A stretch of 64,000 nt of DNA from Amaurobius ferox. Its lineage: Eukaryota > Arthropoda > Arachnida > Araneae > Amaurobiidae. Every line of letters starts with the position of its first letter. The stretch's first letter is position 1. Position numbers and translations under genes: made by a program. Location: NCBI GenBank assembly GCA_951213105.1, contig OX578138.1:96067114-96131113 (forward strand), in the 5' to 3' direction. Positions 22,721 to 33,535 of the stretch are shown in pieces. A model generated the notes under the pieces. It was given only the letters and a program-made list of their open reading frames with translations. It was not told the DNA's origin and did no database searches.

Positions 22721-23794
22721 TCTGATGTGGGCAGCACATGACTTTCCCTGCAGACTCAAATTCATATGTTCTTTATTTCTTTAATAATTCATTAGATTGA
22801 GTTTAATTGAACCAAATAACACTAAATTTGGATTTTTAATTCAATTTTTGTTTTTATTTGGTAATTGGACATTTTTCCAAAAGTGGCATAACTAAATGCG
22901 AAAAATCTCAAATATCTCGACAACTGTTAATCCTAGAATAATAGAGTTTTTCTTATTCTTTTTTTCATCAAAAATTACGTATAAAACAAGCATTTAACTG
23001 ATATGTTTGAACATACGTAGATATTTTTTAGATGTCAGCAATTTTTGAGGGCCATTTCGTAGAATAGGCAAGCTGTTCTTTTCCTAATAATATCAAAATC
23101 TAATCAGCACCAGAGTATCCTACAAGTAACTTATCTATCAAATTTTGTGAAATTTGGTCAATTAGTATTTTAGCTATAGTGGATAAATGACATTTTTGCG
23201 GGCCATGTCGTAGAAAAAGGCAGGCTGTTCTTTTCCCATTAATACAAAAATCTAATCAGCACCAGAAAATTGTACAAGTAACTTATCTACAAAATTTTGT
23301 GAAATTTGGTCAATTAGTATTTTAGCTAGAGTGAAAAAAATAAAATTTTTAGGGGTCATTTCGCAAAAAAGGCATGTTTTGTTTTTACGAATCGTACCAA
23401 AAATTAATCAGCACCAGGATCATACCCAAGTGACTTACCTACCAAATTTTATGAAATTCGGTCCATTAGTTTTTGAGTTAGGGTGTGTAAATGCATTGCA
23501 GAGATTCCTTTTTTCCAAATTGTACCAAAAACTAATGATCACCAGGGTCACACTCAAGGGTACTACTTACCAAATTTTATGAAATTAGGTCCATTAGTAG
23601 TTCTTGAGTTGGAGTGGATACATACATTGCACAGACAGACACACAGACAGACACACACACAGAAGTCACGCTAAAAGTAGTTTTTTCGTATTCAAGAGGT
23701 CTCGAAACTTGTAGATCCGTCGAAAACTCGAATTTCTATTTTCGACATGATTCCAATACTTTCCCTATACATTACCATGTATTGCAGGGAAAGT
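22721..23794 (-). repeat. HA repeat copy 5, with extra internal subrepeats
   Basis: At about 1.07 kb this is the longest HA copy. The excess comes from additional ~150 bp subrepeats: the 'gg(g)ccat(t/g)tcg' start recurs near 23051, 23200 and 23352, with a partial fourth near 23505. Termini are complete (TCTGATGTGGGCAGCACATG; TTGCAGGGAAAGT). Open frames of 60-83 codons over it are shadows of the subrepeats. Confidence 0.8.
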
Positions 23795-23799
23795 AAAAA

Positions 23800-24651
23800 T
23801 CTTATGTGGGCAGCACATGACTTTCCCTTCAGATTCAAATTCAAATTTTCTTTATTTCTTTAAGAATCCATTATATTGAGTTTAATTGAACGAGATAACA
23901 ATAAATATGCATTTTTAATTCAATTTTTGTTTTTATTTAGTAATTGGACATTTTTCCGAAATCGCGTAACAAAAATGCAAGAAATCTCAAATATCTTGAG
24001 AACGGTTAGTCCTAAAGTATAATGGAATGTGTTATATTATTTTCCTCTTCAAAAATTGTGTATAAAACAAGAATTTATTTGAAAAATTTGTGCATACACT
24101 ACTTAATCTTTTTTTTTTAGTTTTCGACGAGTTTGGCGGGGCGTTTCGTAAAAAAAGGCAGGTTGCTCTTTTCCAAAACGTACCAAAATCTAATCAGCAC
24201 TAAAGTATCCCATAAGTAACTTATCTACCAAATTTTGTGAGATTTTGTCAATTAGTATTTTAGCTAGAGTGGATACATGAAATTTTTACTGGCCATTTCG
24301 CAAAAAAGGCGGATTCTGTTTTTATGAATTGTTCCAAAAACTAATCAGCACCAGGGTCACATTCAAGTGACTTACCTACCAAATTTTATGAAGTTCGGTT
24401 CATTAGTTTTTGAGTTTGAGTGGATACATACATTGCTTAGACACACAGACAGACAAACAGACACACAGACACACAGACAGACACATAGACAGACAGACAG
24501 ACACACAGACAGACACACAGACATCACGCTGAAATAGTTTTTTCGCATTCTAGAGGCCTCGAAACGTGTAGATCCGTCGAAAACTCGAGTTGCGATTTTC
24601 GTCATGATTCCAATACTTTCCCTATACATTACCATGTATTGCAGGGAAAGT
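23800..24651 (-). repeat. HA repeat copy 6, last of the trio
   Basis: Minus strand, from TCTTATGTGGGCAGCACATG to TGCAGGGAAAGT. It has two subrepeats, a long ACAGACAGACAC tract (24439-24525) and the CTTGAGAACGGTTAGTCC box. The 87-codon minus frame over the tract is a microsatellite translation (Cys-Val-Ser-Val). Confidence 0.8.
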
Positions 24652-24654
24652 AAA

Positions 24655-24967
24655 AGTGCATTAATTCCTACTTTTTCTGTATATTATATGAATAGAATAA
24701 TTATTACAACAGTGTCAAAAATACGACATTCGCCATGTATAAGGCAGAATTACGAATTTTGGACATCATTCGTTTAGGATGAAACTAGTTGCGTTATTAC
24801 TAGATATTTACGTTTTACACTGTTTAGTCTGCTATAACACTTAGCTAATTCCGAAATGCAATTCGTCAATTAGGTGATATTCTAAAGTAAAATATAAATA
24901 TTCACCGAACTACCCTGTGAGACGCAGAATTCGAACAACATTGTAAAAAATTGAAAGTTTCTATATT
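24655..24967. other. AT-rich spacer
   Basis: No feature between the HA trio and the next HB copy. Confidence 0.4.
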
Positions 24968-26307
24968 ATTTTCCTTATATACATAATGTATAAGAAAAGT
25001 ATTGTGACGGGGTCGAAAATTCGACGGGAGAGCAAGTTTTAAGCATCCTGATCACGAATTGAACATTTTTGAGGTGATGTCTGTGTGTGTGTGTGTGTGA
25101 AGCCGTTTATTTTTGCCTAATGTATGTGTGTGTGTGTGTGTGTGTGTTAGTGAGACTTTGGAGACGATATCTCACGAAAGAATGGAACAATTCGTAAGAA
25201 TTTTTGTATAAAAATTACAATGCTTAAATACTGGACGCGTATTGTTTTTAAATACAATCGAATGTTCAGAGCTCCCCTAAATTTTCGAGTGAAATTTTGA
25301 AAAAATACAAACCTTTACTAAAGTTAAGCAAACAGACATTTCTTATGTAATTTTTTCTTAGAAAACGACTGATATAAACTTTAGAACGCTAGCATGCTAG
25401 CACGAACCGTTCTCAAGATGCTGCATATTTTTCGAATAAATTGATCAAAAAATCCCATAAATTAAACTAAAATATTAACTGTTGAGAAACATGTTCATTT
25501 TCATATGTAATACCATGCAATAAATTTGGTAACATCATTCTCGTGGAACTAGCTCGTTCCATTCATGGGAAAAGATCTCTGAGTAATACTTTTGTATTTG
25601 AACGCCAATAGTTATTTATATGCTATAAGAATAACTAATTTCTCCATCCATAACGCTTGGCGAGATTTTGGCGACGAATTTGCAGAATGGCGGCAACTTG
25701 GCGATAATTTGAGTAACTTTAATAAAGTTAGGAAAATAGACAGTTCTTATGTAATTTTTCCTTAGAAAACGATTGACATAAAATTTAGAAAGCTAGCATG
25801 AACCGTTCTCGAGATATTGCACATTTTCAACTAAATTTATCAAAAACGCGATAAATTGAAACAAAATTTTAACTGTTAAGAAACATGTTCACTTTTCATA
25901 TGTAATACCATGCGATAAATTGGATGACATCATTCTCGTGTATCTAGCTCGTTCCATTGATGAGAAAAGATACTTTGAGTAATACTTTTGTATTTGAACG
26001 CCGATAGTCATTTATCTGCTATAAGAATAACTAATTTCTCCGTACGTAACGCTTGACGAGATTTTGGCGACGAATTTGGCGGAATGTCCCCAACTGACGA
26101 CATTTTTAAATGTTTCCAAATTAACGAAAATTTCGCCAAATGGATAAAAATGACGCTAAATCAATGAAAATGACGCCTAATTGACGAAAATTCAATATCT
26201 TGGGAATAAAATAAGTATCTACTATAAGCATAACATATTTTTTTTACTGTGAAAGTAGTACATTCATTGCATTTAAAAAGGAAAGTCATGTGCTGCCCAC
26301 ATCAGAT
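24968..26307 (+). repeat. HB repeat copy 2, internally duplicated
   Basis: It begins ATTTTCCTTATATACATAAT with the GTATTGTGACGGGGTCGAAA module, has a double GT tract (25080-25148), and ends AAAGGAAAGTCATGTGCTGC plus CCACATCAGAT. It is about 400 bases longer than other HB copies because the segment from about 25321 (AAAGTTA...AGACA.TTCTTATG) repeats from about 25725. Confidence 0.8.
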
Positions 26308-26309
26308 AT

Positions 26310-26960
26310 TTTTTTCCTATTGTGTTTAAGATGGAAACTTTGATACATCTGCCTAATTGTACTGAATTGCCTCATTTTTAGCATAGTTGATTTTGGGGTG
26401 AAACATCTTAGACCACGGTATGTGAAGTAAATCATGACAGAAATATGACGGACATGAAAAGAATGTATGTATTGGAAGTGACATCATATTGTTACGAATA
26501 TGTAACATAAAATCATTGTTATAATTGAAAGGTCTGGGTAGCTTGATCTTGGTGACAAATTTAGTCACCTCGATGATGAATTTAGGGAAATATCTCCAAC
26601 TTGTCGATTTTTCACGAGTTTCAGAAACTTCTCGAATTTTGTAGATTAACTGAGAGCTATACGACTTTGTTTTTTCTAGAACTTTACACAGGAGGTATGC
26701 TGTTGCTTTCAAGGATATTCTTACTGAAAATTTGTTCTGGCTTCCGCAACACTTCTAACGACTCTCTTTTGTCCCTAACTGGAATCCCCCATCATTCACT
26801 TCATTATTGATATCTTTTATAATAAATTTCTATTTTGTAAACTTATAATTGATTTCTTTACGTCTCATACCCTTCCCCTAAATCAATTTTCGAATCTCCT
26901 TTTCAAACATTCATCTTGCTTCTAACTGATCCGTAAATGTTATTAATAATAAAGGCTCTT
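26310..26960. other. stretch with no firm gene; possible old LTR fragment
   Basis: The palindromic GTTACGAATATGTAAC near 26494 is reminiscent of the start of some arthropod LTRs, and a heat-shock-element-like GAAACTTCTCGAA lies at 26624-26636. A 119-codon minus-strand frame (26353-26712) covers the area, but I recognise no domain in it. No partner LTR, primer-binding site or polypurine tract is seen, so this stays a guess. Confidence 0.2.
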
Positions 26961-26964
26961 TTAA

Positions 26965-27098
26965 TCGTAAAGAGCCTTACTATCCAAACTGGAGATCGAA
27001 CCCTGGATCTCCAAACTGGCCAGTCGATGCTATACCGTTGAGCTACTGGGGCGAAATTGCAAGCTCTTATATTTGAGGTGGAGTCTGCACAATTACAA
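26965..27098 (-). repeat. tRNA-derived SINE head
   Basis: On the minus strand: CGCCCCAGTAGCTCAACGGT (box A), then AGATCCAGGGTTCGATCTCC (box B). It is the same family as 18.1 and 43.7-44.1 kb and shares the leading sequence GAGCTTGCAATTTCG. The stems do not form a proper tRNA. Confidence 0.72.
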
Positions 27099-27940
27099 GA
27101 TCTATATTGATGGTTATCACTTCTACATTAACTGATAATTGTACTGGATTTTCTATTTGTATTTTCAACCATGATGTTCTGGAAAAATTATCGTTTACAA
27201 ACTTGACAACAAGAATACAGTTTTTCAAGCTGAACTTGCAGCTATTTCTTTTGACATTATCTGGGCCTCTTCCAATAACCTTCCTGTAAATATTTTTTGA
27301 GAATAGTCAGTTGTCAATACTTGCTCTTAACTCTCTAAAAATAAATATAGCTATCTTAATTGAATCTAAAACTATCGTTGCTAAGACTCTTTTCGATATT
27401 TCTTGACCCAAAGCTCGCCATAACATTGCAGGTAACAAAATTTCTGACTACTATGTAAAAATTGGTGCTGTTTCTGGTATCCTTCTTTCTATACAATTTC
27501 TTTACTCCCTACTTCCAAAATCTTATAAAAATAATATTATAATTCTTTGGTAAATTTATATTCCAAATTATGTATCTACCAGAACTGGAGATCTTACCAG
27601 AATTCTTTCTTATCTTCCAAATGTTAATATCCACACCCATATTCATAACAAATTCCTTATCTATTTCCTCACTGGTTACGGTTCATTCCTTAAATATTTT
27701 TATTATTTCAAAATCAAATCTACTTCCAACTGCTTATGTAATGCTTCCGGTGACGTGGATCACGAGATTTTAAATTCTCTTATTCCTCCAAATTCCATCT
27801 TCTTGAACTCTCATCCTCCAATAAACCCCTTTGGTTCTCCAAAGTTCGTTCCAATCCTGATTCCATTAATAGACTAAAAAAAAGTATTCTTGCTGCCAGG
27901 AATATTTATGATAAAGTTACTTAATTCTTATGAGTACATC
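27095..27940 (+). pseudogene. LINE ORF2 C-terminus with RNase H domain, decayed
   Basis: Plus-strand pieces in shifting frames give KLDNKNTVFQAELAAI (27200-27250), the hallmark of the RNase H domain of R1/Jockey-group LINEs. They are followed by degraded VNIF and ARHNIAGNKISD pieces (compare KAHAGNIGNE.AD), then LTGYGSF..YFYYFKIKSTSNCLCNASGDVDHEIL (27680-27775 in pieces), the C-terminal cysteine/histidine region of the same group. Several stops and frameshifts are present. The reverse transcriptase domain itself is not seen, so the copy is 5'-truncated, abutting the SINE head at 26965-27098. Confidence 0.78.
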
Positions 27941-28353
27941 CTGTTTTTAATTACCATTGATCAATGGATTTCTTTATTATTCTTTATTTTCCACTATTCT
28001 CAGAAATAAGTCTTTTCAGCTTTATTCTGTTCCTTTTCTAATTGGGAAGAAAAGCTAATTATTTCTTTATATTTTTGGCTCTTTCTTCTTCTATTTCTTT
28101 TTATTTGTATATATCAAAATTCTCCCTTTAATATGTTCCTAAATTTATTAAATTCTGACCATTTTGTTTTCCATGTGCCTATAAATTTTTCATATTTATT
28201 TCTGTTTGTACATTTATCTTAATTTTAATTTTCTCATCCTCTTTTATAGCAATAATCCATTACCAATTTTTGCAAAATGGAAGTACCTGCCAAGTTTTCG
28301 AAATGTTAAACTGTCTTTTTGAACGTAATATATTTCTTCAATTGTGTCTTTTT
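27941..28353. other. T-rich stretch, probably LINE 3' UTR
   Basis: It is pyrimidine-rich and uninterrupted by other repeats before the next HA copy. Assignment to the preceding LINE is inference from position. Confidence 0.35.
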
Positions 28354-29131
28354 ACATTCCCTGCAATACATGGTAATGCATGGGGAAAGTATTGGAATCA
28401 TGCCAAAAATCACAACTCGAGTTTTCGACGAATTACAAGTTTTGACACCTCTAGAATACGAAAAAACTATTTTTAGCGTGACGTATGTGTGTGTTTCTGT
28501 GTGTCTTTGTGTCTGTGTGTGTGTCTGTGTGTCTGTTGTCTGTGCAGATATTGTATTCACTCTAACTAAAAACGTAATTGACCGAATTTCATAAAATTTG
28601 ATAGGTAAGTCACTTGTGGGCGAATCTGGTGCTGATTAGTTTTGAGTACGATTCGGGATAAAAGAATCCGCCTTTTTTGGCGAAGTGGCCAACAAAAGCT
28701 TTTATCCACTCTAGCTCAAAATCTAATGGACCGAATTTCAAAAAATTTGGTAGATAAGTCGCTTGTGAATAGCCCTGGTGCTGATTAGATTTTGGTATGA
28801 TTCGGAAAAAATAACCTTTTTTTTAGCAAAATGTCCCGCAAAAATCGACAAAATCTAAAATAAAAAACTACGTATGCTGAAATATATCCATTAAATGCTT
28901 GTTTTATACGTAATTTTCAACGAAGAAAAGAATAAGACCAACCCCATTACACTAGGACTAGCCGTTTTCGAGATATTTTTGTTTTTTTGTTTTTTCTCTA
29001 CTCCGCCTTTGAAAATGAGTCCAGTTACCAAATGAGAACTTAAATTGAATTAATAGTGAATTGAATTTAATTAAAATAAGAGAATGTGTATATAAGTCTG
29101 CAGGGAAAGTCATGTGCTGCCCACATCAGAT
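28354..29131 (+). repeat. HA repeat copy 7 (Helentron-like)
   Basis: Complete: an ACATTCCCTGCAATACAT / ATGCATGGGGAAAGT hairpin, the CGAGTTTTCGACGAATTAC module, a TGTG/TCTG tract (28484-28545), two subrepeats, the CGTTTTCGAGATATTT box, and CTGCAGGGAAAGT with the CATGTGCTGCCCACATCAG terminal hairpin. Confidence 0.82.
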
Positions 29132-29134
29132 TTT

Positions 29135-29380
29135 TTGTATCAATAAAAGCTGGTCTGAAGGACCTGGTGGAGTTGCAATGTTCCGCGGCCGTACAGATAA
29201 CTGCTGAATACTAAATAGGTGAATCCCACAATCTTCACTTCACTTTACAGAAGGTATATAGTAGGGAGATATGCAACAGAAAATACCAGAGCCGAATATT
29301 GAAAAAATATAACTTATATTTAATTTTCTGTGCTGGGAACAATATTGATTCAAAATGTTTGGCTAAAAATAGTACTAATC
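29135..29380. other. unrecognised stretch upstream of the DUF7869-type pseudogene
   Basis: It may contain the remains of the N-terminal part of the same gene, but I cannot match it. Confidence 0.35.
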
Positions 29381-29384
29381 TGAT

Positions 29385-30225
29385 GTCCTCGATGAAAGGT
29401 TCAATTTATCATTCAAGCCACTGGAAATTGTCACCTGCGATACTTATGACTCCTTCAGTGCTCAACTAAAGGGTGATTTGAATCAATTGCAGAAAAATAT
29501 GTTTTGAAAACTGATCATAATTTGCATCTTATGGAGTCGAAAGTTCAATATGATCTGTGTCACAAGGACACTACCTTGTAAAAAGAAAATCCCAAACACA
29601 AAGTTTTGGTAGCTGACCTCCAAAAGTGTTTACCTACGCTATTAATAACAAATATTATAAGTTTTTTTAAAGGCGAACTATAGATGCTAAACTTTTATTA
29701 TATTATGTGTAATGAGTCAAGATGAGGTTGAGTTGGGGTTAAAATAGGATCAGTCATAATAAAATTTATTGGCAATGTTGTTCCATATTCAAATGTAGAA
29801 GAGATAATACACGGGACAGATAACTGTTACTGACACAAGAAAAATATAGCTATTATAATGGGTTTGTTATGAATATTACAATAGTATCCCCAAATGAAAT
29901 GCATGGATCAAAACTTTTGCTTAAGGGTCATATGGCGACTGACATTGTTTATGCCTTTATTGAAAGAAAAGTGAAAAATGAATAATATGACTATTTTGAC
30001 ACCATGAGACTAACAGTAATCAGTAAGGCGTGTTCCAGCAAATATTTCGCACACAATATGAGAGTTGAGGACTTCAAGGACTTGAAATCAATGTATTCAA
30101 TTCCAAATTCACCTTTTTTGTTCAGAAATCTGAATGATAAATACCCAGATCACCTTTTAAAATACGTGCACTTGTATGTCCGGCAGGACAGTATTGAAAC
30201 ATTGTTTTTATGAACATATTACTAA
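29385..30225 (+). pseudogene. decayed DUF7869-type gene (transposon-like arthropod family)
   Basis: Plus-strand pieces in order are FKPLEIVTCDTYDSFSAQLK (about 29407), HNLHLMESKVQYDL..KDTT (about 29518), VLVADLQKCLPT (about 29605), CNES and GSVIIKFI (29715-29770), HGTDNCY.HKKNIAIIMG (29810-29865), KLLLKGH...DIVYAFIERK (29910-29975), then an open tail of about 70 codons (30004-30213). This is the motif order of a large multi-copy arthropod family annotated with domain DUF7869: C..C, DLQKCLP, W.E, SDNC, GHT..D..H..IE. The spaced acidic and histidine residues suggest an RNase H-like fold, which is inference. Stops and frameshifts in every third make it non-functional. Confidence 0.68.
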
Positions 30226-30229
30226 TGTA

Positions 30230-30523
30230 AGAAGATACACCAGAAAATGGAAATTGCATTTACAATTTGGAAGCCATTTTTAACTTACCAAAACCTATCT
30301 TCAACTTGAAATACGACGACATGATATCACTCCTTCGATATTTATTGTCAGAATGTCCTGCATTTCATAAAAATCTGAGATATTTCAGTAGTGACAAGAA
30401 CTACCCAAGAACGGATGATTATAAACAGTGACTTAGTCATACTAAAACGCACCAGGGTGCGCCCTGTTTGATAAAATGACAGTAAATATTTCCTTTTTAA
30501 TATTATTTTATTTAACATTAATT
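30230..30523. other. AT-rich stretch, nothing further
   Basis: Possibly the 3' part of the preceding pseudogene; no motif is seen. Confidence 0.35.
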
Positions 30524-31465
30524 ATTTTTCTTATATACATATAATGTGTAAGGAAAGTACTGTGACGGGGTCGAAAATTCGAATTCGAGTTTTCGTCGGG
30601 AGTGCAAGTTTCAAGCATCCCTGAACACGAATCAAACGTTTTTGAGGTGATGTCTGTGTGTGTGTGTGTGGGGGGGGTGAAAGTATGTGTGTATGTGTGT
30701 CACAGAGTCTGTGGAGACGATAACTGACGAACGAATCGAACAATTCGAACGAAATTTATTACACAAATCACAATCCGTAAACACTGGAAGTCTATTGTTT
30801 TTATACGCAATCGGATGCTCAGAACCCTCCTGAATTTTCGAATGAAATTTTGAAAAAATCGTCAAAAAATCAAAACCGCTAATAAAGTTATGCAAATAGA
30901 CATTTCTTATGTAATTTTTCATTAGGAAACGATTGGCATAAATTTTAAAAATGCTAACATGAACCGTTCTTGAGATATTGCACATTTTTCAAATAAAATA
31001 TCAAAAAGTCATAAAATAAAAAAAATATTTCCTATTGAGAAACATATTCACTTTTCATATTTAATACCATGCGATAAATTTGGTGACATCATTCTCATGG
31101 ATATAGCTCGTTCCATTCATGAAAATAGATACTTTGAGTAATACTTTTGAATTTGAACGCCAATAGTCATTTATTTGCTGTAAGAATAACTTATTTCTCC
31201 GTCCATAACGCTTGACAAGATTTTGACGATGAATTTGGCGGAATGTCGCCAACTTGGCGACTTTTTTTATCGTTGTCACATTAGCGAAAATCAAGCCAAA
31301 TAGATGAAAGTGATGCTAAATCAATGAAAACGATGACTAATTGACGAAAATTTAATAAGTTGGGAAGAATATAAGTATCTACTATAAGAATAACCTATTT
31401 TTTTACTCTAAAGTAGTAAATTCATTGCATTATATAAGGAAAGTCATGTGCTGCCCACATCAGAT
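30524..31465 (+). repeat. HB repeat copy 3 (Helentron-like)
   Basis: ATTTTTCTTATATACATATA start, GTCGAAAATTCGAATTCGAG module, TGTG tract (30650-30700, with a G8 run), AACCGTTCTTGAGATATTG box, the GGCGA-rich segment (31205-31280), and ATATAAGGAAAGT with the intact terminal hairpin. The minus frames of 70-117 codons over it are shadows. Confidence 0.8.
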
Positions 31466-31599
31466 GTTTTATTATATGTCTATTAAAATAAATCCTAACA
31501 TAACAAATGACTCCTTTGTTGCATAATAACAAGATAAAACATATTTTATTGGGAGACACTTGACAAAACTATTCTACCTCACTGCCTTCGTCTTGTCAA

Positions 31600-31627
31600 A
31601 CCAAATCACAAAATAATGATATATATG

Positions 31628-31659
<32 letters not shown>

Positions 31660-31960
31660 TATGTTAACAACACTATATTACCCACTTATTGCAACACTTT
31701 ATAGACACTTTATTTCGAAGATTAACGAATTTACTACTTGTATTTTATGTCATTGTGATAATAATAATAATAAAAATTATGTAAACAACACTATATTGCC
31801 TACTTATTGCAACACTTTATAGACACTTTATTTCGTAGATTAACGTATTTACTACTGGTATTTTATGTCATTGTGATAATATTAATAATAATAATAATAA
31901 TAATGTTAACAGCACTTTATTGTCCACTTATTGCAACAGTTTATTGATGCAACTGTGATG
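31600..31960 (+). repeat. ~120 bp tandem repeat containing (AAT)n
   Basis: Three units start 'cacta/tttatt.cc.acttattgcaaca' at about 31671, 31789 and 31913. Each is preceded by an (ATA/AAT)n run of different length. The 68-codon frame over it is a repeat translation. Confidence 0.85.
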
Positions 31961-32207
31961 CAGTTTGTAAAATGTACTATTTACTTTACGACTACATCAA
32001 TGATGATGATTAAATAATGAAACTTGTGTAATGTAGCCTAGATTGAAAATAAGAATGATAAATTTGGCTGTAATAGGGAATTTTCACTAAAATATTTGAT
32101 CAAGTCAAGTCAACAGATTTCAACAGTTTTTCTATTTTTTGCACAATTACTTTATTTGATTGGTAGTATCATATAGTATCATTATGTACGATTTTGTAAA
32201 TTAAAAA
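31961..32207. other. AT-rich spacer
   Basis: Nothing recognised. Confidence 0.4.
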
Positions 32208-32982
32208 TCTGATGTGGGCAGCACATGACTTTCCCTGCAGACTTATATTAACGTTCTCTATATTTTAATCAAATTTGTTTCACTTTTAATTCAATTTTCG
32301 TTCTCATTCGGTAACCGGACTTATTTTCAAAGGTGGCGTAGAGAATATACGGAAAACTAAAATATCTCGAGAACGGCTAGTCCTAGTGTAATGGGGTTGG
32401 TCTTAGTATTTTCGTCGTTAAAAATTACGTATTAAACGAGCATTTAGTGGATATATTTGAGTATACCTAGTTCTTTAGTTTAGATTTTGACGATTTTTGC
32501 GGGCCATTTTGCAAAAAAAAGGCAGGTTATTTTTTTCCGAATCGTACCAAAATCTAATCAGCACCAGAGTAACCCACAAGTGACTCTTCTACCGAATTTT
32601 GTGAAATTCGGTCCAGTAGTTTTTTAGTTAGAGTGGATACAAGCTTTTGCGGGCCATTTCGCAAAAAAAGGCTGGTTCTTTTACTCCAAATCGTACTCAA
32701 AACTAATCAGCACCAGACTCGCTCACAAGTGACTTACCTACCAAATTTTGTGAAATTCGGCCTATTAGTTTTTTAGTTAGAGTGGATACAATATCTGCAC
32801 AGACAGACACACAGACACACAGACACACAGACAGACAGACACACACACAGACGTCACGCTGAAAATGGTTTTTTCGTATTCTAGAGGTCTTGAAACCTGT
32901 AGATCCGTCGAAAACTCGAGTTGCGATTTTCGACATGATTCCAATACTTTCCCTATACATTACCATGTATTGCAGGGAAAGT
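32208..32982 (-). repeat. HA repeat copy 8, close to consensus
   Basis: Minus strand, TCTGATGTGGGCAGCACATG to TTGCAGGGAAAGT. It holds the CTCGAGAACGGCTAGTCC box, two subrepeats exactly 150 bases apart (32501 and 32651), and an ACAGACAC tract (32800-32850). It looks like one of the youngest copies. The 116-codon minus frame runs over the tract and 5' hairpin and is not a gene. Confidence 0.85.
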
Positions 32983-32984
32983 AA

Positions 32985-33535
32985 AAATACTTTCAATTTA
33001 AACATTATCTGCATTTGCAACTGCAACAGCAATGCAAGGCACATAAAATACATTAAAATATTTTAAATGATATTCATAAAATTCAGACAAAAATCAATGT
33101 TATTTTAACAAATCACAATAATTATAAGGGTGCAGATATTAGGTACAGATATTAGCTCGTTGTCGCCCAGTTGGATTGTTGAAATAATATGAGTACAAAA
33201 ATTATAAAAAGAAAAATATTTCAAATCACTAAACAAATATTTAAACATTTCCCTAGCTACCATGTACAATCGTCACACACAACAGACACCAACCTTTTCT
33301 CATTCCAAACTTGTGAAAGGAGTTATGGCTAACATCAATCTATAGTGAGTAATAGACTTATTCACGATTTTATATATCTTACATCCACAAGTACTATTTT
33401 GACTTAAAGCTGCAGATTAAAGCAAAAACCACGCCATGAAGATTATATTTTATTACATAAAGCTTATCCATCGTCAACCGCAATTCAAACTAGGGTCTTA
33501 TAGATTTTAAGGACATATATCTTTTAGTTTCCTTA
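32985..33535. other. AT-rich stretch, nothing recognised
   Basis: No feature beyond a weak resemblance of short blocks to 36400-37060. Confidence 0.4.

Noticed and set aside
23331..24635. Open frames of 60-87 codons within HA repeats
   Set aside because: They coincide with the internal subrepeats and the ACAGACAC tract and recur as shadows in several copies.
26353..26712. 119-codon minus-strand frame as a gene
   Set aside because: It has no recognisable domain and overlaps a region with LTR-like palindrome features; the evidence is insufficient either way.
26490..26830. Solo LTR starting at TGTTACGAATATGTAAC
   Set aside because: There is no matching 3' end, target duplication or second copy in the window; mentioned only as a possibility.
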